Source: Verrucomicrobiota bacterium
Lineage (GTDB): Bacteria > Verrucomicrobiota > Verrucomicrobiia > Limisphaerales > UBA9464
Direction: 5' to 3'
Assembly (NCBI GenBank): GCA_016871805.1
Contig: VHCG01000019.1
Span: 1-61,666 of the forward strand
Length of the DNA: 61,666 nt
In this document: piece by piece, positions 50,524-60,358 of the stretch
Layout: each line of letters begins with the position of its first letter
How positions within the stretch are numbered: the stretch's first letter is position 1
Notes under the pieces: model-generated
Database searches by the model: none
What the model was told of the DNA's origin: nothing
Seen by the model: the letters and a program-made list of their open reading frames with translations, nothing else
Made by a program: the position numbers and the translations under genes

Positions 50524-51930
50524 CTACGCTCCGACCGTTGTGGACACAACCCAGGACAGGGCGGCCCGGATGTAGGCCTCGTCCTCCGGGGTGAGCACGC
50601 TCGGGATGTTGATCCCGACGGTCGAGGTCAGCCATCGGTCTAGGTGCGGCAGGGTGCCGCGGTCGTATCCATAGCGGCTGTCTTGTGCCCCCGTGGCCTC
50701 TGGCCAGGGGCCCCCTCCATTGAGCGGCCAGCGGCCCACGAGCGGCTCGATGTTGTAGTACACGTGGACCTCGAAATCGTGGAGGAACCACGGGCGGAGT
50801 CCGAACTCCCCCAGGGCGGCGGCGACGGCGCGGCCTCTCCGGAGGCGCGCCTCATCCCCATCCCCCCGTTCCGGGAGATGGAACTGGCAATAGTAGCCGG
50901 TGTCGCCCGGGTGGGTGGCGTCAGCCCGGGCCCGGGTGGCCAGTCCGAGGGATCGCAGGTGGGCTTCGATCCGATCGTGACTCGATCGCATGGCCTCCAG
51001 GAGGGGGTCGAGTCGACGGAGCTGGACCCGTGCGAGGGCGCCTTGGATCTCCCCGAGGCGTCGGCCATGGCCCCAGCCGATGGGTGTGTCGCCGTACCAG
51101 TTCGTGGGGGTCTCGCCATCCCGGGCATAGCCGGCGTTGTGGAGGGCCTCGATGCGGCGCGCGATTCCGGGATCGCGCGAGACGACCAGGCCACCTTCGC
51201 CCGCGGTGATGTTCTTGTTGATCTGGAGGCTGAAGATGGCGGCGTCGCCGAAGGTGCCCACGCGGTGGATGCCCTCGGGAGCGGTGGGCGTCACGGATCC
51301 GGGCGTGCCGAAGGCGTGGGCACCCATCGACTGGGCACAGTCCTCGAGGACCCGGATCACCGGAAGTCCTTCGCGGGCCCGTTCGATATTGAGTTCCCGC
51401 ACCGTGGCCATGAGAGCTCCGATCCGGGCACAACCGCCCAACATCGGCACCGGAATCACCACCCGGGTGCGGGGACCGACCCGACGCCGGATCTCCGCTG
51501 GGTCCATGTTCAAGGTGTCGTCGGAATCCACCAGCACCGGGATCGCCCGCTGGCGGACGATCGCGGAGATGCTGGAGATCCACATGAAGCCCTGGACCAG
51601 AACCTCGTCGCCTTCCCCGACGCCGAGGGCGTCGAGCGCGACCTCGAGGGCCCCGGTGCCGGAATTCACGGCCGTGACCTGGAACGGTGAGCTCTCCGGC
51701 CAGGGCTCACCCGGCGCGCTGGCGAGGAATCGGGCGAACTCCCGTTCCAGTTCGCGTACCTCGCCGCCGAAACGAGGTCCGTAGTAGCGGAACGGCGAGC
51801 GGTTCCGAACCACCCGTGCGACCGCTTCCAGTTCCTCTTCGGCATACCGAGCGGCTCCTGGAAATTCCGGTGGGAGCTCGCGATGGGGTGGACGTCGAGG
51901 ACTGCTGGAAGGGCTTGGGATGGCGTTCAT
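50524..51930 (-). CDS. DegT/DnrJ/EryC1/StrS-family aminotransferase
   Basis: 468 residues from ATG 51930; a longer frame to 52791 is antisense-type noise within the permease gene. PLP enzyme features: Thr/Ser-rich VNSGTGALEVALDALG, the Asp in RVLEDCAQSMGA (Asp197) and the Schiff-base lysine in SLQINKNITAGEGGLVV (Lys239). Family members transaminate ketosugars or cyclitol ketones. The N-terminal 20 residues are Ser/Pro-rich. Start overlaps the permease stop as ATGA; third gene of the operon. Confidence 0.93.
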   Translation of the reverse strand: MNAIPSPSSSPRRPPHRELPPEFPGAARYAEEELEAVARVVRNRSPFRYYGPRFGGEVRELEREFARFLASAPGEPWPESSPFQVTAVNSGTGALEVALDALGVGEGDEVLVQGFMWISSISAIVRQRAIPVLVDSDDTLNMDPAEIRRRVGPRTRVVIPVPMLGGCARIGALMATVRELNIERAREGLPVIRVLEDCAQSMGAHAFGTPGSVTPTAPEGIHRVGTFGDAAIFSLQINKNITAGEGGLVVSRDPGIARRIEALHNAGYARDGETPTNWYGDTPIGWGHGRRLGEIQGALARVQLRRLDPLLEAMRSSHDRIEAHLRSLGLATRARADATHPGDTGYYCQFHLPERGDGDEARLRRGRAVAAALGEFGLRPWFLHDFEVHVYYNIEPLVGRWPLNGGGPWPEATGAQDSRYGYDRGTLPHLDRWLTSTVGINIPSVLTPEDEAYIRAALSWVVSTTVGA

Positions 51931-53384
51931 GGATCGGATCGGTCGGACTTGGCAACGGGTGGACCAGCCTCGCCGCGCTGGAGACGTCCCCGGATGAGGC
52001 CCAGATAGAGAATTGATCCGAGGAGCACGCCTCCCGCGGTCGACAACGCCGGCAGGTGCAGGGTGGTGATCCCCGGCACCGAGGTCGGTGTCAGGGTCAG
52101 AGCCCCTACGACGCCCCAGGTCCATAGGAACGCGCATCCGGCCACTGCCCGGAACCGACGGCCACCCGGTCCGGACGGTGTCGGTGTGGAGGCCTGCGGC
52201 ACCCACAGTGCGGCTCCCAGGATGCCGGCATACCCGAGGTATCCGGCGACGGCGGAGATCTGGGTGACGAGGTCGAGGGTCGGCACTCCGAGCACCACGA
52301 TGGACGAGACGGCCCAGATGAAGAGGACGGCATTTCGGGGATTCTGGCTCCCGGACTCGACCCGCGAGAGCCAGCAGGATCCCGGGAGCATGTGGTCGCG
52401 GCCCAGGGCGAAGAGGAGTCGACTGGTGGCGGCCATGCAGGCGAGCGCGCAGGCGAAGATGGAGATGCCGACGATCGCCAGCACGAGGGGCAGGGCCCCG
52501 CCGGTGGTCTGGCGGAGGATGTCGAGCAGGGGATTGTCGGAGGCCTGGGCCGCCGGGAGATCCCGGATGCAGCCGACCGCCCCGGCCAGAAGTGCGAACC
52601 CCGCCAGACCCGATCCGAGCAGCGATCCCATCATCGCCCGTGGCACGGTACGGCGAGGGTCGAGCGTCTCCTCGGCCAGGTCGGCCGCCGCTTCGAAGCC
52701 GGTGAGACACCACGCCCCGAGCAGCAGCGACAACGCCCAGGCCGAGGGGCCCGCGACGGTCCCCGACACGGCATCCCGGGCGTCGAACCACGCATCGGGG
52801 AGATGCCCGACCCGCAGCGCGAGCCCGATTAGCACCGCGCTGATGCCCGCGACCCCGAGGAGTTCCGTCCAGACCCCGACATCATTGACCCGAGCCGCCA
52901 CCCGTAGCCCCCAGAGCTGCGCCAAGGTCACCAGCGCGATCACTCCGAGGGTCGTGGCCACGCGGACTCCCGGGGTGTTGCCGAGACCGAACGCGCCCGT
53001 GACCTGGCTGGCCAGCGTGGAGCAGATGCCGGGAAACCCGGTCAGCAGCTGCAGGAGAAGGAGCCATCCCACCGCGAATCCGAAGTGGGGATTCACAAGC
53101 CGGCTCGACCATTGGTAGCCGTACCCTGAAAGCGGGATGCGTCGGGCGAGATCGGCCATGACCCAGGCGACCAGCGACTGTCCGGCCAGCACGGCGAGCC
53201 ATGACCACACCACGGCGCCTCCGACGTGCCGCAGGCCATGTCCGAAGTTGGCGAAGACTCCGGTGAAGACCGAGATCAGCGAGAACGCGACCGCGAAACT
53301 CGAGAAGCCGCCCAGCGTGCGCCGCAGCTGCTGGGCGTACCCGAACCCGACCAGGTCCTGGGCGTCGCGGTCCGACAGGCTCAT
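51927..53384 (-). CDS. APC-family amino acid/amine permease
   Basis: 485 residues with about 12 membrane helices. N-terminus YAQQLRRTLGGFSSFAVAFS and GTVFANFGHGL-like region match the APC superfamily, along with SRLLFALGRDHMLPG in helix 8-9. It imports or exchanges an amino acid, amine or similar cation, probably the substrate or product of the two enzymes it lies between. ATGA overlaps on both sides (51927-51930 and 53381-53384). Confidence 0.92.
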   Translation of the reverse strand: MSLSDRDAQDLVGFGYAQQLRRTLGGFSSFAVAFSLISVFTGVFANFGHGLRHVGGAVVWSWLAVLAGQSLVAWVMADLARRIPLSGYGYQWSSRLVNPHFGFAVGWLLLLQLLTGFPGICSTLASQVTGAFGLGNTPGVRVATTLGVIALVTLAQLWGLRVAARVNDVGVWTELLGVAGISAVLIGLALRVGHLPDAWFDARDAVSGTVAGPSAWALSLLLGAWCLTGFEAAADLAEETLDPRRTVPRAMMGSLLGSGLAGFALLAGAVGCIRDLPAAQASDNPLLDILRQTTGGALPLVLAIVGISIFACALACMAATSRLLFALGRDHMLPGSCWLSRVESGSQNPRNAVLFIWAVSSIVVLGVPTLDLVTQISAVAGYLGYAGILGAALWVPQASTPTPSGPGGRRFRAVAGCAFLWTWGVVGALTLTPTSVPGITTLHLPALSTAGGVLLGSILYLGLIRGRLQRGEAGPPVAKSDRSDP

Positions 53385-54502
53385 GCGGTCCAGGGCCCGT
53401 ACAGGGCGGTGATCCGGTCGCGCAGCTCCGCGACGAACCGGGGTGTGATCTCGGCCTCGTGGGCGATCCCGTACCAGAGGCCGGCCTCCCGCACGAACGT
53501 GCCGAGGTTCACGAGCGCGTGTTCCACCTGGGCCCAGGTCAGTCCCATGGCCTCCGGACGGATATCCACCCCCACGCGATGGATCCGTTCGAGCATCTCA
53601 TCGGCGCCATCGCGGTGGAGCATCGACCCGGCCACGATACCGAGACACACCGGTTGGCCGTGGATGAATTTGCGTCCGGTGTAGTACTCCAGTGCGTAGA
53701 AGATGAAGTGCTCCACCCCTTCGATGTGACGCGGATTCCACCCGGCGTTGTGGAACGAGGCACCCGCCCAGCGCATCGCGGTCATGAGCCCCCGGATCCC
53801 GGTCTCGCTGACCCGTGCCACCTCGTCGAGCTGCGGCAGGAGTCCGTCCATCACCGCCCGCGCCTCCGCGACCCGGGCCTCGTCATAGGGCCACTGCGGT
53901 TCGGTTCGACCCCGATCCCGTGCGAGCCGCCAGTCGGCATGCGCGGTGTGGAAGCAGAGGATCTCGCAGATCCCGCTGCGGTTCAGCGCGGCGGGGGCGG
54001 ACTGGATCACGTCGAAGTCGACATACACCGCCTCCGGCACGGCCCAGCCCACGTATTTCACGTGACCTCCGAAGCGGAGTCCCGAGCGATGTCCGAACGG
54101 GGCGTCGACGGTCATGGCGGTCGGGATCTGGAAGAGCGGGGCACGGCGTTGCCAGGCGATGTATTTGGCGACGTCGATGGCCTGTCCGCCACCCAGACCG
54201 ACCACGGAGGCTGAGGGTGGGATGGAAGGCAGTTCCTGGGCGAGGGCGTCGCCATCAATGGTGCGCACCAGGTAGGGGGTGACCTGTCCCGCGAACCGGT
54301 CGGCGAATCGCGGCCAGAGGTCCTCCATGGTGACGACTAGGCAGGGCCTAAGAGCGATGTTGGGGATCTCCGCGACCAGGTTGCGTCCGAAGACCGTGGT
54401 GAACTCGTGGCCGGTAGGGGGATGGGCGGGCATGGGACGGATTTGTGGAAGGATCCCGAATCCGCGCATGTTCACAAGCGCCGGCTTGGTGATGGAATCC
54501 AT
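53381..54502 (-). CDS. glycerol-1-phosphate dehydrogenase-like iron/zinc alcohol dehydrogenase
   Basis: 373 residues from ATG 54502, preceded by a GGGGAG Shine-Dalgarno; ATGs at 54469 and 54433 are alternatives. NAD-binding loop VVGLGGGQAIDVAKYIAW; metal ligands appear conserved as Asp in PTAMTVDAPFG, His in EGVEHFIFYALEY and His in KFIHGQPVCLGI. It belongs with the sn-glycerol-1-phosphate dehydrogenase/AraM branch of the Fe-ADH and dehydroquinate synthase superfamily. It should oxidise or reduce a polyol phosphate or similar alcohol. First gene of the ATGA-coupled operon with the permease and the DegT aminotransferase. Confidence 0.88.
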   Translation of the reverse strand: MDSITKPALVNMRGFGILPQIRPMPAHPPTGHEFTTVFGRNLVAEIPNIALRPCLVVTMEDLWPRFADRFAGQVTPYLVRTIDGDALAQELPSIPPSASVVGLGGGQAIDVAKYIAWQRRAPLFQIPTAMTVDAPFGHRSGLRFGGHVKYVGWAVPEAVYVDFDVIQSAPAALNRSGICEILCFHTAHADWRLARDRGRTEPQWPYDEARVAEARAVMDGLLPQLDEVARVSETGIRGLMTAMRWAGASFHNAGWNPRHIEGVEHFIFYALEYYTGRKFIHGQPVCLGIVAGSMLHRDGADEMLERIHRVGVDIRPEAMGLTWAQVEHALVNLGTFVREAGLWYGIAHEAEITPRFVAELRDRITALYGPWTA

Positions 54503-54661
54503 GGCTCCCCGATGGGACAGGGCGGTCGACCCGAGTAGGTGGACTGGGTTCCAAGCGGTGGGTTCGGATCGGCCATTTGCAATCGGCCTGGCCGGCCGCC
54601 AGTCTGTCCGTCCAGGGCTGACGTCCTGGAAGCCCGGCCGGTCGGCCTCCTCCCCGCCTCC

Positions 54662-56412
54662 ATGAATCCTCCATCCTGTCTTCTCTGGGGCGTTGTCGCC
54701 CTGTTGGCCCTTCTCCCGCTCCCTGTGTCGGCGCAGGTGTCGATCCACCCTTTGCCGGGCAGGGTTTTGGCAAGTTGCTGGCCGATCTGGTGAACCCCCT
54801 CGTGTATGCCCTCAATGCCGGCGACGGAAACACGGCCGGAAGTCTTCTCGAGCTGGATGCCTCGACCGGCACCGTGGTCGGGGAGGTGGCCACCGGTCGG
54901 TATCCAACCGGCATGACCTTCGGCAGATACGGTGCCGCCCTCTATGTGATCCACACCGGGAGTCGGACGATCGCCCGCCACCGTCCCCAGACCCTGGTGG
55001 TGGAGGACCAGAAGCCGATCACCACCCCGGGCACCTACAATCCGTCCAATCCCCTGCACCTGGCCGCAGGTCGGGACGAACTGCTGTATTTCACCGACGG
55101 GGCCCGGGCGCCGATGGTCACCGTGTTGGACTTCGCCCAGGGCCAGGTCGTCGGCAGCTACAACGACGGGGAAGGGGTGGGTGGCCTGGCCATCCGCCGC
55201 GAAGTCAATGACCTCTACGTCTGGCGTCAGTACGGATGGGGTGCGGGCAACGTGAACTCCTACGTCACGCATCTCGACATCCGTGAGACCACCCCGGTGG
55301 CTCGGGAGTCGTCGCTCGCCTCGTGGCGACGGGATCCCTTCGACACCCCCATCCTGTTCGATGCCGCCGAGCGTTGGGTCTTCAACAAGCAGCAGATGTT
55401 CGATACCCGCGACCTCTCCTTGGTCGTGAATCAGTTCAGGGAGAATCTCTATGCGGTGTCGCTCGATGGCTCGGTGGCGTCCGGCAGCACCCGGGTCTTC
55501 AACACACAGACCGCGCGGGAGATCACCAACCTCGTCGTGGAAAGTTCGGTCCAGGTCCTGTCGACCGACCAGAAGCGCCTCTTCCGCTGGGCTCCAGGGT
55601 CCGGCTTGGTGGTCCACGACATGGCCTCTATTGCCTCGGTTGCCGGACCCGATTCTGTTCCGGTGCCGGCCGATGAACCGTGCTGGGGGAGATCCCTGTG
55701 CAGTTGTCGTGGTCGGCGTCCCCCACGGCGCTCTTCTATGACGTCTACTATGCGGACAGCGCGGTCGCCGTGGCATCGGCTGGGACCAACTCGCCTGCGT
55801 ACCGGGTCCGGACCAATGGTCTGACCCTCGCGATTCCCACCGCACCACTTCCCGGACAGGTGTCGTATTGGAGGGTGGATCGGATGGGTTTTGGCGGACA
55901 GATCCGTCAGGGGCCGGTCTGGTCCTTCACCGTGTCTCCGATGCAGATCCAGCCGACCCGGTTCGATGTTCTGTCGATCGAAGGGCATTCCCCAAAGGAC
56001 CGGGTTGTCCGCATCCTGACCTCCGGAATTCCCTGGACGGCCCGGGTTGCCGGTGACGCGTGGCTGAAGGTCCGCCCAGACTCCGGGAATTCATCGGGGG
56101 AGCTGACCCTTGAATTCGACACGACCTCCCTTCCGGTTGCCTCGGTGACGAATGCCGTGGAGGTGACGTTCCAGGGCCAGCGGCTGGTGATCCCGGTCGA
56201 GCTGTCGGTGAAGGCGCTCGCGATCAACCCTATGACAGCGGATCCCGGTGCGCCTTGGATCTATGCCACCCAGCCGGGAGCCTAGCCGGGCCAGACGGGG
56301 TATCTCCTCCGGATCCAGGCCGAGACCGGTGCGATCGATGACCTGCTGCCCATCGGTGGCAACCCGCCCGCTTCTTCCGCCTCCGTCAGTGACCCTCACC
56401 GTGGTTTGAGGC
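54662..56412 (+). pseudogene. decayed secreted beta-propeller-like protein
   Basis: ATG 54662 encodes a signal peptide (CLLWGVVALLALLPLPVSAQ). The frame is lost before about 54787 and continues in another frame from about 54775 with a YVTN-like propeller (NPLVYALNAGDGNTAGSLLE, EVATGRYPTGMTFG). A second shift near 55676 moves into the frame encoding VLGEIPVQLSWSASPTALFY and then BACON-like repeats (GELTLEFDTTSLPVASVTNA). TAG at 56283 follows IYATQPGA, after which the same frame resumes PGQTGYLLRIQAETGAIDDL until about 56412, where homology ends. Two frameshifts plus a stop make a working product unlikely. Confidence 0.8.
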
Positions 56413-56543
56413 CGCGTGGTCGCAGGATCGGCACGCGCGGTTCCTCCGCCACACGGGTGGCCATGGGGGAATCATGCCTTGAAGGGCCGAATCGACAGGA
56501 CAATAGCCGTGACCGGTCCTCCGCCTTGGGCTATCCGTCCGGC

Positions 56544-57377
56544 ATGCCGCTTGCCGTCGACACAAAGAGCCCGGCTGCCGTGGAAAACCACCTGGCTGGG
56601 GTTTTTGCCACGGTTTTCGCCGGACGGGATCTGGGCGAGGTGCGGCCGGTTTTCCGATGGGGGGTCGATGCCTTTGCGGGCAGGAATCCGGAGTTCCATG
56701 CACTCGACACCCCCTACCACGATCTCGCGCATACGTTGGAGGTGACCGTTTGCCTGATGACCCTGATTGCACGACGCGCGGCACGTGGGGTTCAGCCGGT
56801 GTGTTCCGAGGAATCGGTCCGTTGGGCCCTCGTCGCCTCGCTGTTGCATGACGCGGGATACCTTCGCGCCAAGGAGGACACCGAGGGCACCGGGGCCAAG
56901 TACACGGTGGTCCACGTGGACCGTTCCTCCGAACTCGCCCGGACGGTGACCCGTTCGATGGGTTTCGCGGATTCTGCGGTCCGGGCCATCCGGGGCATGA
57001 TTCAGTGCACGGCCCTTGAAGTTAAGGTCTCCACGGTGGCCTTCGATACCCCGGAACTGGCGTTCCTCGGGCGCGCCTTGGGCACCGCCGATCTCGTGGC
57101 CCAGATGGCGGCCCCGGACTATCTCGACAAACTGCCGCTCCTGTTCCGGGAGTTTGCCGAGTCGGCCCAACATCAGGTGCGTTTCGGACGCAAGGGCCAG
57201 ACCTTCGACTCCGTGGAGGACCTGCTGGCGAAGACACCGGGATTCTGGCGGTTCTATGCTCTGCCCCGAATGCAGTCGGATCTGGAAGGGGTCCACCGAT
57301 TCCTCGAGAACCCCGTCACAGGCCGGAACGAATACCTCGAGGCGCTCGAGGTGAACATGGCCCGGCTGTCCCCGTGA
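56544..57377 (+). CDS. HD-domain phosphohydrolase/phosphodiesterase-like protein
   Basis: 277 residues from ATG 56544. Metal-binding HD residues are seen in TPYHDLAHTLEVT and in ASLLHDAGYLR, with a following VVHVDRSSELARTV and GTADLVAQMAAPDYL. The family includes nucleotide phosphohydrolases and cyclic nucleotide phosphodiesterases; the substrate is unknown. No signal peptide. Starts 131 bp after the pseudogene remnants. Confidence 0.85.
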   Translation: MPLAVDTKSPAAVENHLAGVFATVFAGRDLGEVRPVFRWGVDAFAGRNPEFHALDTPYHDLAHTLEVTVCLMTLIARRAARGVQPVCSEESVRWALVASLLHDAGYLRAKEDTEGTGAKYTVVHVDRSSELARTVTRSMGFADSAVRAIRGMIQCTALEVKVSTVAFDTPELAFLGRALGTADLVAQMAAPDYLDKLPLLFREFAESAQHQVRFGRKGQTFDSVEDLLAKTPGFWRFYALPRMQSDLEGVHRFLENPVTGRNEYLEALEVNMARLSP

Positions 57378-57460
57378 ATCATCCCGACCCGGTGTCGGCT
57401 TGGTTTTCCCCAGTTTTGGCCTGATTCCCTCGAGGCCGACCGGTAGTTTCCGGCTCCATC

Positions 57461-58879
57461 ATGGAGTGCATCGAGAAGGACCTTGTTGTGGTTGGGGGTG
57501 GACCTGGCGGCTACGCGGCGGCGTTCAGCCTGGCCGATCAGGGACGTCGCGTGGTGATCGTCGAACGCGATCCGCGGCTGGGCGGGGTCTGCATGAACCG
57601 GGGCTGCATCCCGTCGAAGGCTCTTCTCAATGCGGTCCATGCCATCCGGGCCGCCAAGGAATCGGCGCTCCGGGGCATTTCCTTCGGTGAACCGACCCTC
57701 GATCTCGTCCGGTTGCGGAAGTGGAAGGATGGGATTCTCGAACGTCTGGGCGGTGGCATCGCAGGTCTGGCGAAGATGCGGGGTGTCGAGGTGATGCAGG
57801 GGACGGCCACCTTCACCGACTCGCAGACCCTTCGGGTTGCCTGCGCGGACGGAGCGGTCCAGCACCTCCGCTTCCAGAAGGCGATTCTGGCGACGGGATC
57901 GCGTCCGGTGCTGCCAAAGGCCTTTGATCTGGGCAGTCCGCGCATCATGACGTCCACCGAGGCGCTCGATCTACCAGACATTCCCGACAGCCTGCTCATC
58001 GTCGGCGGCGGGTACATCGGCATGGAGTTGGGAACGGTCTATGCGACGCTTGGCTCGAAGGTCGCCGTGATCGAGGCCCAGGAGGCCCTGCTTGCCGGGG
58101 CGGATCCCGATCTGGTCCGACCGGTGGGACTCTTCGCGCGCAAGGCCTTCCAGTCCGTGCGGCTCAAGTCCCGCGTGCTTCGGATGGAACTCGTGGCCGA
58201 CCGGGTCCGGGTGACCTCGGAGACCGAGGGCAAGGATGTCGAGGAGGAGTTTGATCGAGTCCTGGTCTCCGTGGGGCGTTTGCCCAATTCCGAGGGGCTC
58301 GGCCTTGAGAATACTGGGGTGGAACGGGATGACCGGGGCTTCGTCCGTGTGGACGCCCAGCTCCAGACCACCGACCCCTGCATCCTCGCGATCGGTGACG
58401 TGGCGGGTGGGCTGATGCTGGCCCACAAGGCGACGTGGGACGCAAAGGTTGCGGCCGACCGGATCTGTGGGCGGTTCCATGGTGCTTCGGTGGCCCCCGT
58501 CATTCCGGCGGTGGTCTTCACGGATCCGGAAGTGGCTTGGGTGGGGCTCACCGAACAGGAGGCGGCGCGGGCTGGGACCCCGGTGGAGATTGCCAAGTTC
58601 CCTTGGGGGGCCTCAGGACGTGCCATCACCCTCGACCGCATTGACGGACTCACCAAGCTGATCCTGGAACCCGGTTCCCGACGGATCCTCGGGGTTGGAA
58701 TTGTGGGTGTTGGCGCGAGTGAGCTGATTGGCGAAGGGGCCCTGGCGGTCCAGATGGGGGCCACGGCGGAACAGCTGTCCCAGGTGATCCATCCGCATCC
58801 GACGCTGTCGGAGACGATCCTCGAGTCGGCCGAGGCGGCGCTGGGTAGGGCCACCCACATCCACCAGCGCAGGCGATAG
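57461..58879 (+). CDS. lpdA: dihydrolipoyl dehydrogenase
   Basis: 472 residues. FAD-binding VVVGGGPGGYAAAFSLAD, the redox disulfide GVCMNRGCIPSKAL (Cys44, Cys49), the NAD-binding SLLIVGGGYIGMELGTVYA, CILAIGDVAGGLMLAHKA, and the C-terminal catalytic HPHPTLSETILESAE. It reoxidises lipoamide in 2-oxo acid dehydrogenase or glycine cleavage complexes. None of their other subunits is nearby. Confidence 0.96.
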   Translation: MECIEKDLVVVGGGPGGYAAAFSLADQGRRVVIVERDPRLGGVCMNRGCIPSKALLNAVHAIRAAKESALRGISFGEPTLDLVRLRKWKDGILERLGGGIAGLAKMRGVEVMQGTATFTDSQTLRVACADGAVQHLRFQKAILATGSRPVLPKAFDLGSPRIMTSTEALDLPDIPDSLLIVGGGYIGMELGTVYATLGSKVAVIEAQEALLAGADPDLVRPVGLFARKAFQSVRLKSRVLRMELVADRVRVTSETEGKDVEEEFDRVLVSVGRLPNSEGLGLENTGVERDDRGFVRVDAQLQTTDPCILAIGDVAGGLMLAHKATWDAKVAADRICGRFHGASVAPVIPAVVFTDPEVAWVGLTEQEAARAGTPVEIAKFPWGASGRAITLDRIDGLTKLILEPGSRRILGVGIVGVGASELIGEGALAVQMGATAEQLSQVIHPHPTLSETILESAEAALGRATHIHQRRR

Positions 58880-58931
58880 GGTTCCGAAGCCAGGGCTTCC
58901 GTCCTGCTCAGAAATTCTATAAGGTCGACGT

Positions 58932-60026
58932 ATGAGTTCGGTTCCGGTGTCCCTTGGGGCACGCTCGTACACGATCCATATCGGTTCCGGTCTCCTAGCG
59001 AAGCTGGGGGACCATTGCCGACGACTGAAGCTCGGGGAGCGGTGTGCGATCGTCACCGATGCCACCGTGGGACCGCGGTATGCGGATGCCTGCGTCCGGG
59101 CCCTGAAGATGGCCGGGTTTGTTCCGAATGTCGTCACGGTGCCTAGTGGGGAGGAGGCCAAGTCCCTCAAGGTCCTCGGCGAATGCTATGACCAGCTGGC
59201 GATGAAGCGTCTCGAGCGGCGTTCGTTCGTGGTGGCGCTGGGAGGCGGCTGTGTCGGCGACGTCGCTGGCTTTCTGGCCGCGTCCTATCTCCGTGGGATC
59301 CCCTACGTGCAGGTTCCCACGACGCTGCTGGCCCAGGTGGATTCCTCGGTGGGCGGCAAGGTTGGCATCAATCTCAAGGCCGGTAAGAATCTGGTCGGAG
59401 CCTTTCACCAGCCCCGTGCGGTGCTCTGCGATCTCGACACGCTGGGCACGCTTCCCGACCGCGAGCTTCGGGCAGGCCTCGCGGAAGTGGTCAAGTATGG
59501 TGTGATCCGGGACCTTGACCTCTTCCGTCGACTCGAACGCGATGCGGCAAGGATCCTGAAACGGGAGGTCGCGGTCCTTTCCAACGTGATCGCCCGCTGC
59601 TGCGCGCTGAAGGCGCAGGTGGTGGGTGAGGATGAATTCGAGACCACAGGGGCGCGGGCTTCGCTCAATTTTGGCCACACCGTCGGCCATGCCATCGAGG
59701 CGGTCTCCGGATACAAGGAGGTCCTGCATGGCGAGGCAGTCAGCATCGGCATGGTCGCGGCCGCGCGCCTGTCCTCCCGCCTCTCGACCCTCCCCGAGGC
59801 CGAGGCGGACCGGATCCGCGATCTGCTCGTGGCCTTTGGACTGCCCATCTCGATCAAGCTGGCGCCGAAGAAGCGGGATGCCCTGTTCGATGCCATGCGT
59901 TTGGACAAGAAGGTCAGCGGCGGGGAGCTCAAGTTCGTCCTCGCCGAGCGCATCGGGAAGGTCCTGACCGGCCAGCGTGTGGCCGACTCCGACATCCAGG
60001 CTGCCCTCAACGCGATCGCGTTGTAG
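58932..60026 (+). CDS. aroB: 3-dehydroquinate synthase
   Basis: 364 residues. Substrate and metal features: VVALGGGCVGDVAGFLAASY, VQVPTTLLAQVDSSVGGKVG, NLVGAFHQPRAVLCDLD, GLAEVVKYGVIRD (Glu), LNFGHTVGHAIEAV (His) and LHGEAVSIGMV (His). Second step of the shikimate pathway, NAD- and metal-dependent. It lies 52 bp after lpdA, but there is no obvious functional link. Confidence 0.97.
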   Translation: MSSVPVSLGARSYTIHIGSGLLAKLGDHCRRLKLGERCAIVTDATVGPRYADACVRALKMAGFVPNVVTVPSGEEAKSLKVLGECYDQLAMKRLERRSFVVALGGGCVGDVAGFLAASYLRGIPYVQVPTTLLAQVDSSVGGKVGINLKAGKNLVGAFHQPRAVLCDLDTLGTLPDRELRAGLAEVVKYGVIRDLDLFRRLERDAARILKREVAVLSNVIARCCALKAQVVGEDEFETTGARASLNFGHTVGHAIEAVSGYKEVLHGEAVSIGMVAAARLSSRLSTLPEAEADRIRDLLVAFGLPISIKLAPKKRDALFDAMRLDKKVSGGELKFVLAERIGKVLTGQRVADSDIQAALNAIAL

Positions 60027-60358
60027 GCATTGGGAAGTCGGTGGACCTGCCGAGCCTCGGAGGGTGGCGGAAGGAGAGGGTCGGGACTGCAGGAGCGCAG
60101 CCGATTCGACTTTGGAGACTTTTCCTCGTGGACCGGTGGAAGCCGGGAGGTAGTTCGCACGGCGGCACCGGTGTGTTGATAGACACCTGTTTTCTTTGCC
60201 CTTTACCCTCGGGTTCATTGCGCGAGGTCCCTAGACCGATGCGTCTCATCTGGCTCTGGTTGGGGATGCTGATCGGTGACCTTGCTACGGCGGGGCTCTT
60301 TCTTGGGGTCCAACATTGATTCGAGCGCTCCGAGGGACTCTCGGGACCTGTTCTCGCC
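60027..60358 (+). other. 332-bp gap with a membrane-helix remnant upstream of the SRPBCC gene
   Basis: No complete gene. ATG 60239 begins a 26-residue frame, RLIWLWLGMLIGDLATAGLF, ending at TGA 60317-60319. That frame is the same as the SRPBCC gene's and reopens directly after the stop, so it may be the lost N-terminal helix of a longer protein. The part from 60027 to about 60170 is G-rich and holds no feature I recognise. Confidence 0.5.
60170..60197 (+). terminator. weak terminator-like hairpin after aroB
   Basis: ggtgt (60170-60174) and acacc (60183-60187) form a short stem, followed by a T-rich run (60188-60197). Short stem and low GC make it weak, but its place 144 bp after aroB would suit a transcript end. 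Confidence 0.3.

Noticed and set aside
51931..52791. N-terminal extension of the DegT aminotransferase to 755 residues
   Set aside because: It lies inside the permease gene in another frame and has Gly/Arg-rich noise; ATG 51930 with the ATGA overlap is the natural start.
54472..55848. 458-residue minus-strand frame across the pseudogene
   Set aside because: It is antisense to recognisable signal peptide and propeller code and has no domain of its own.
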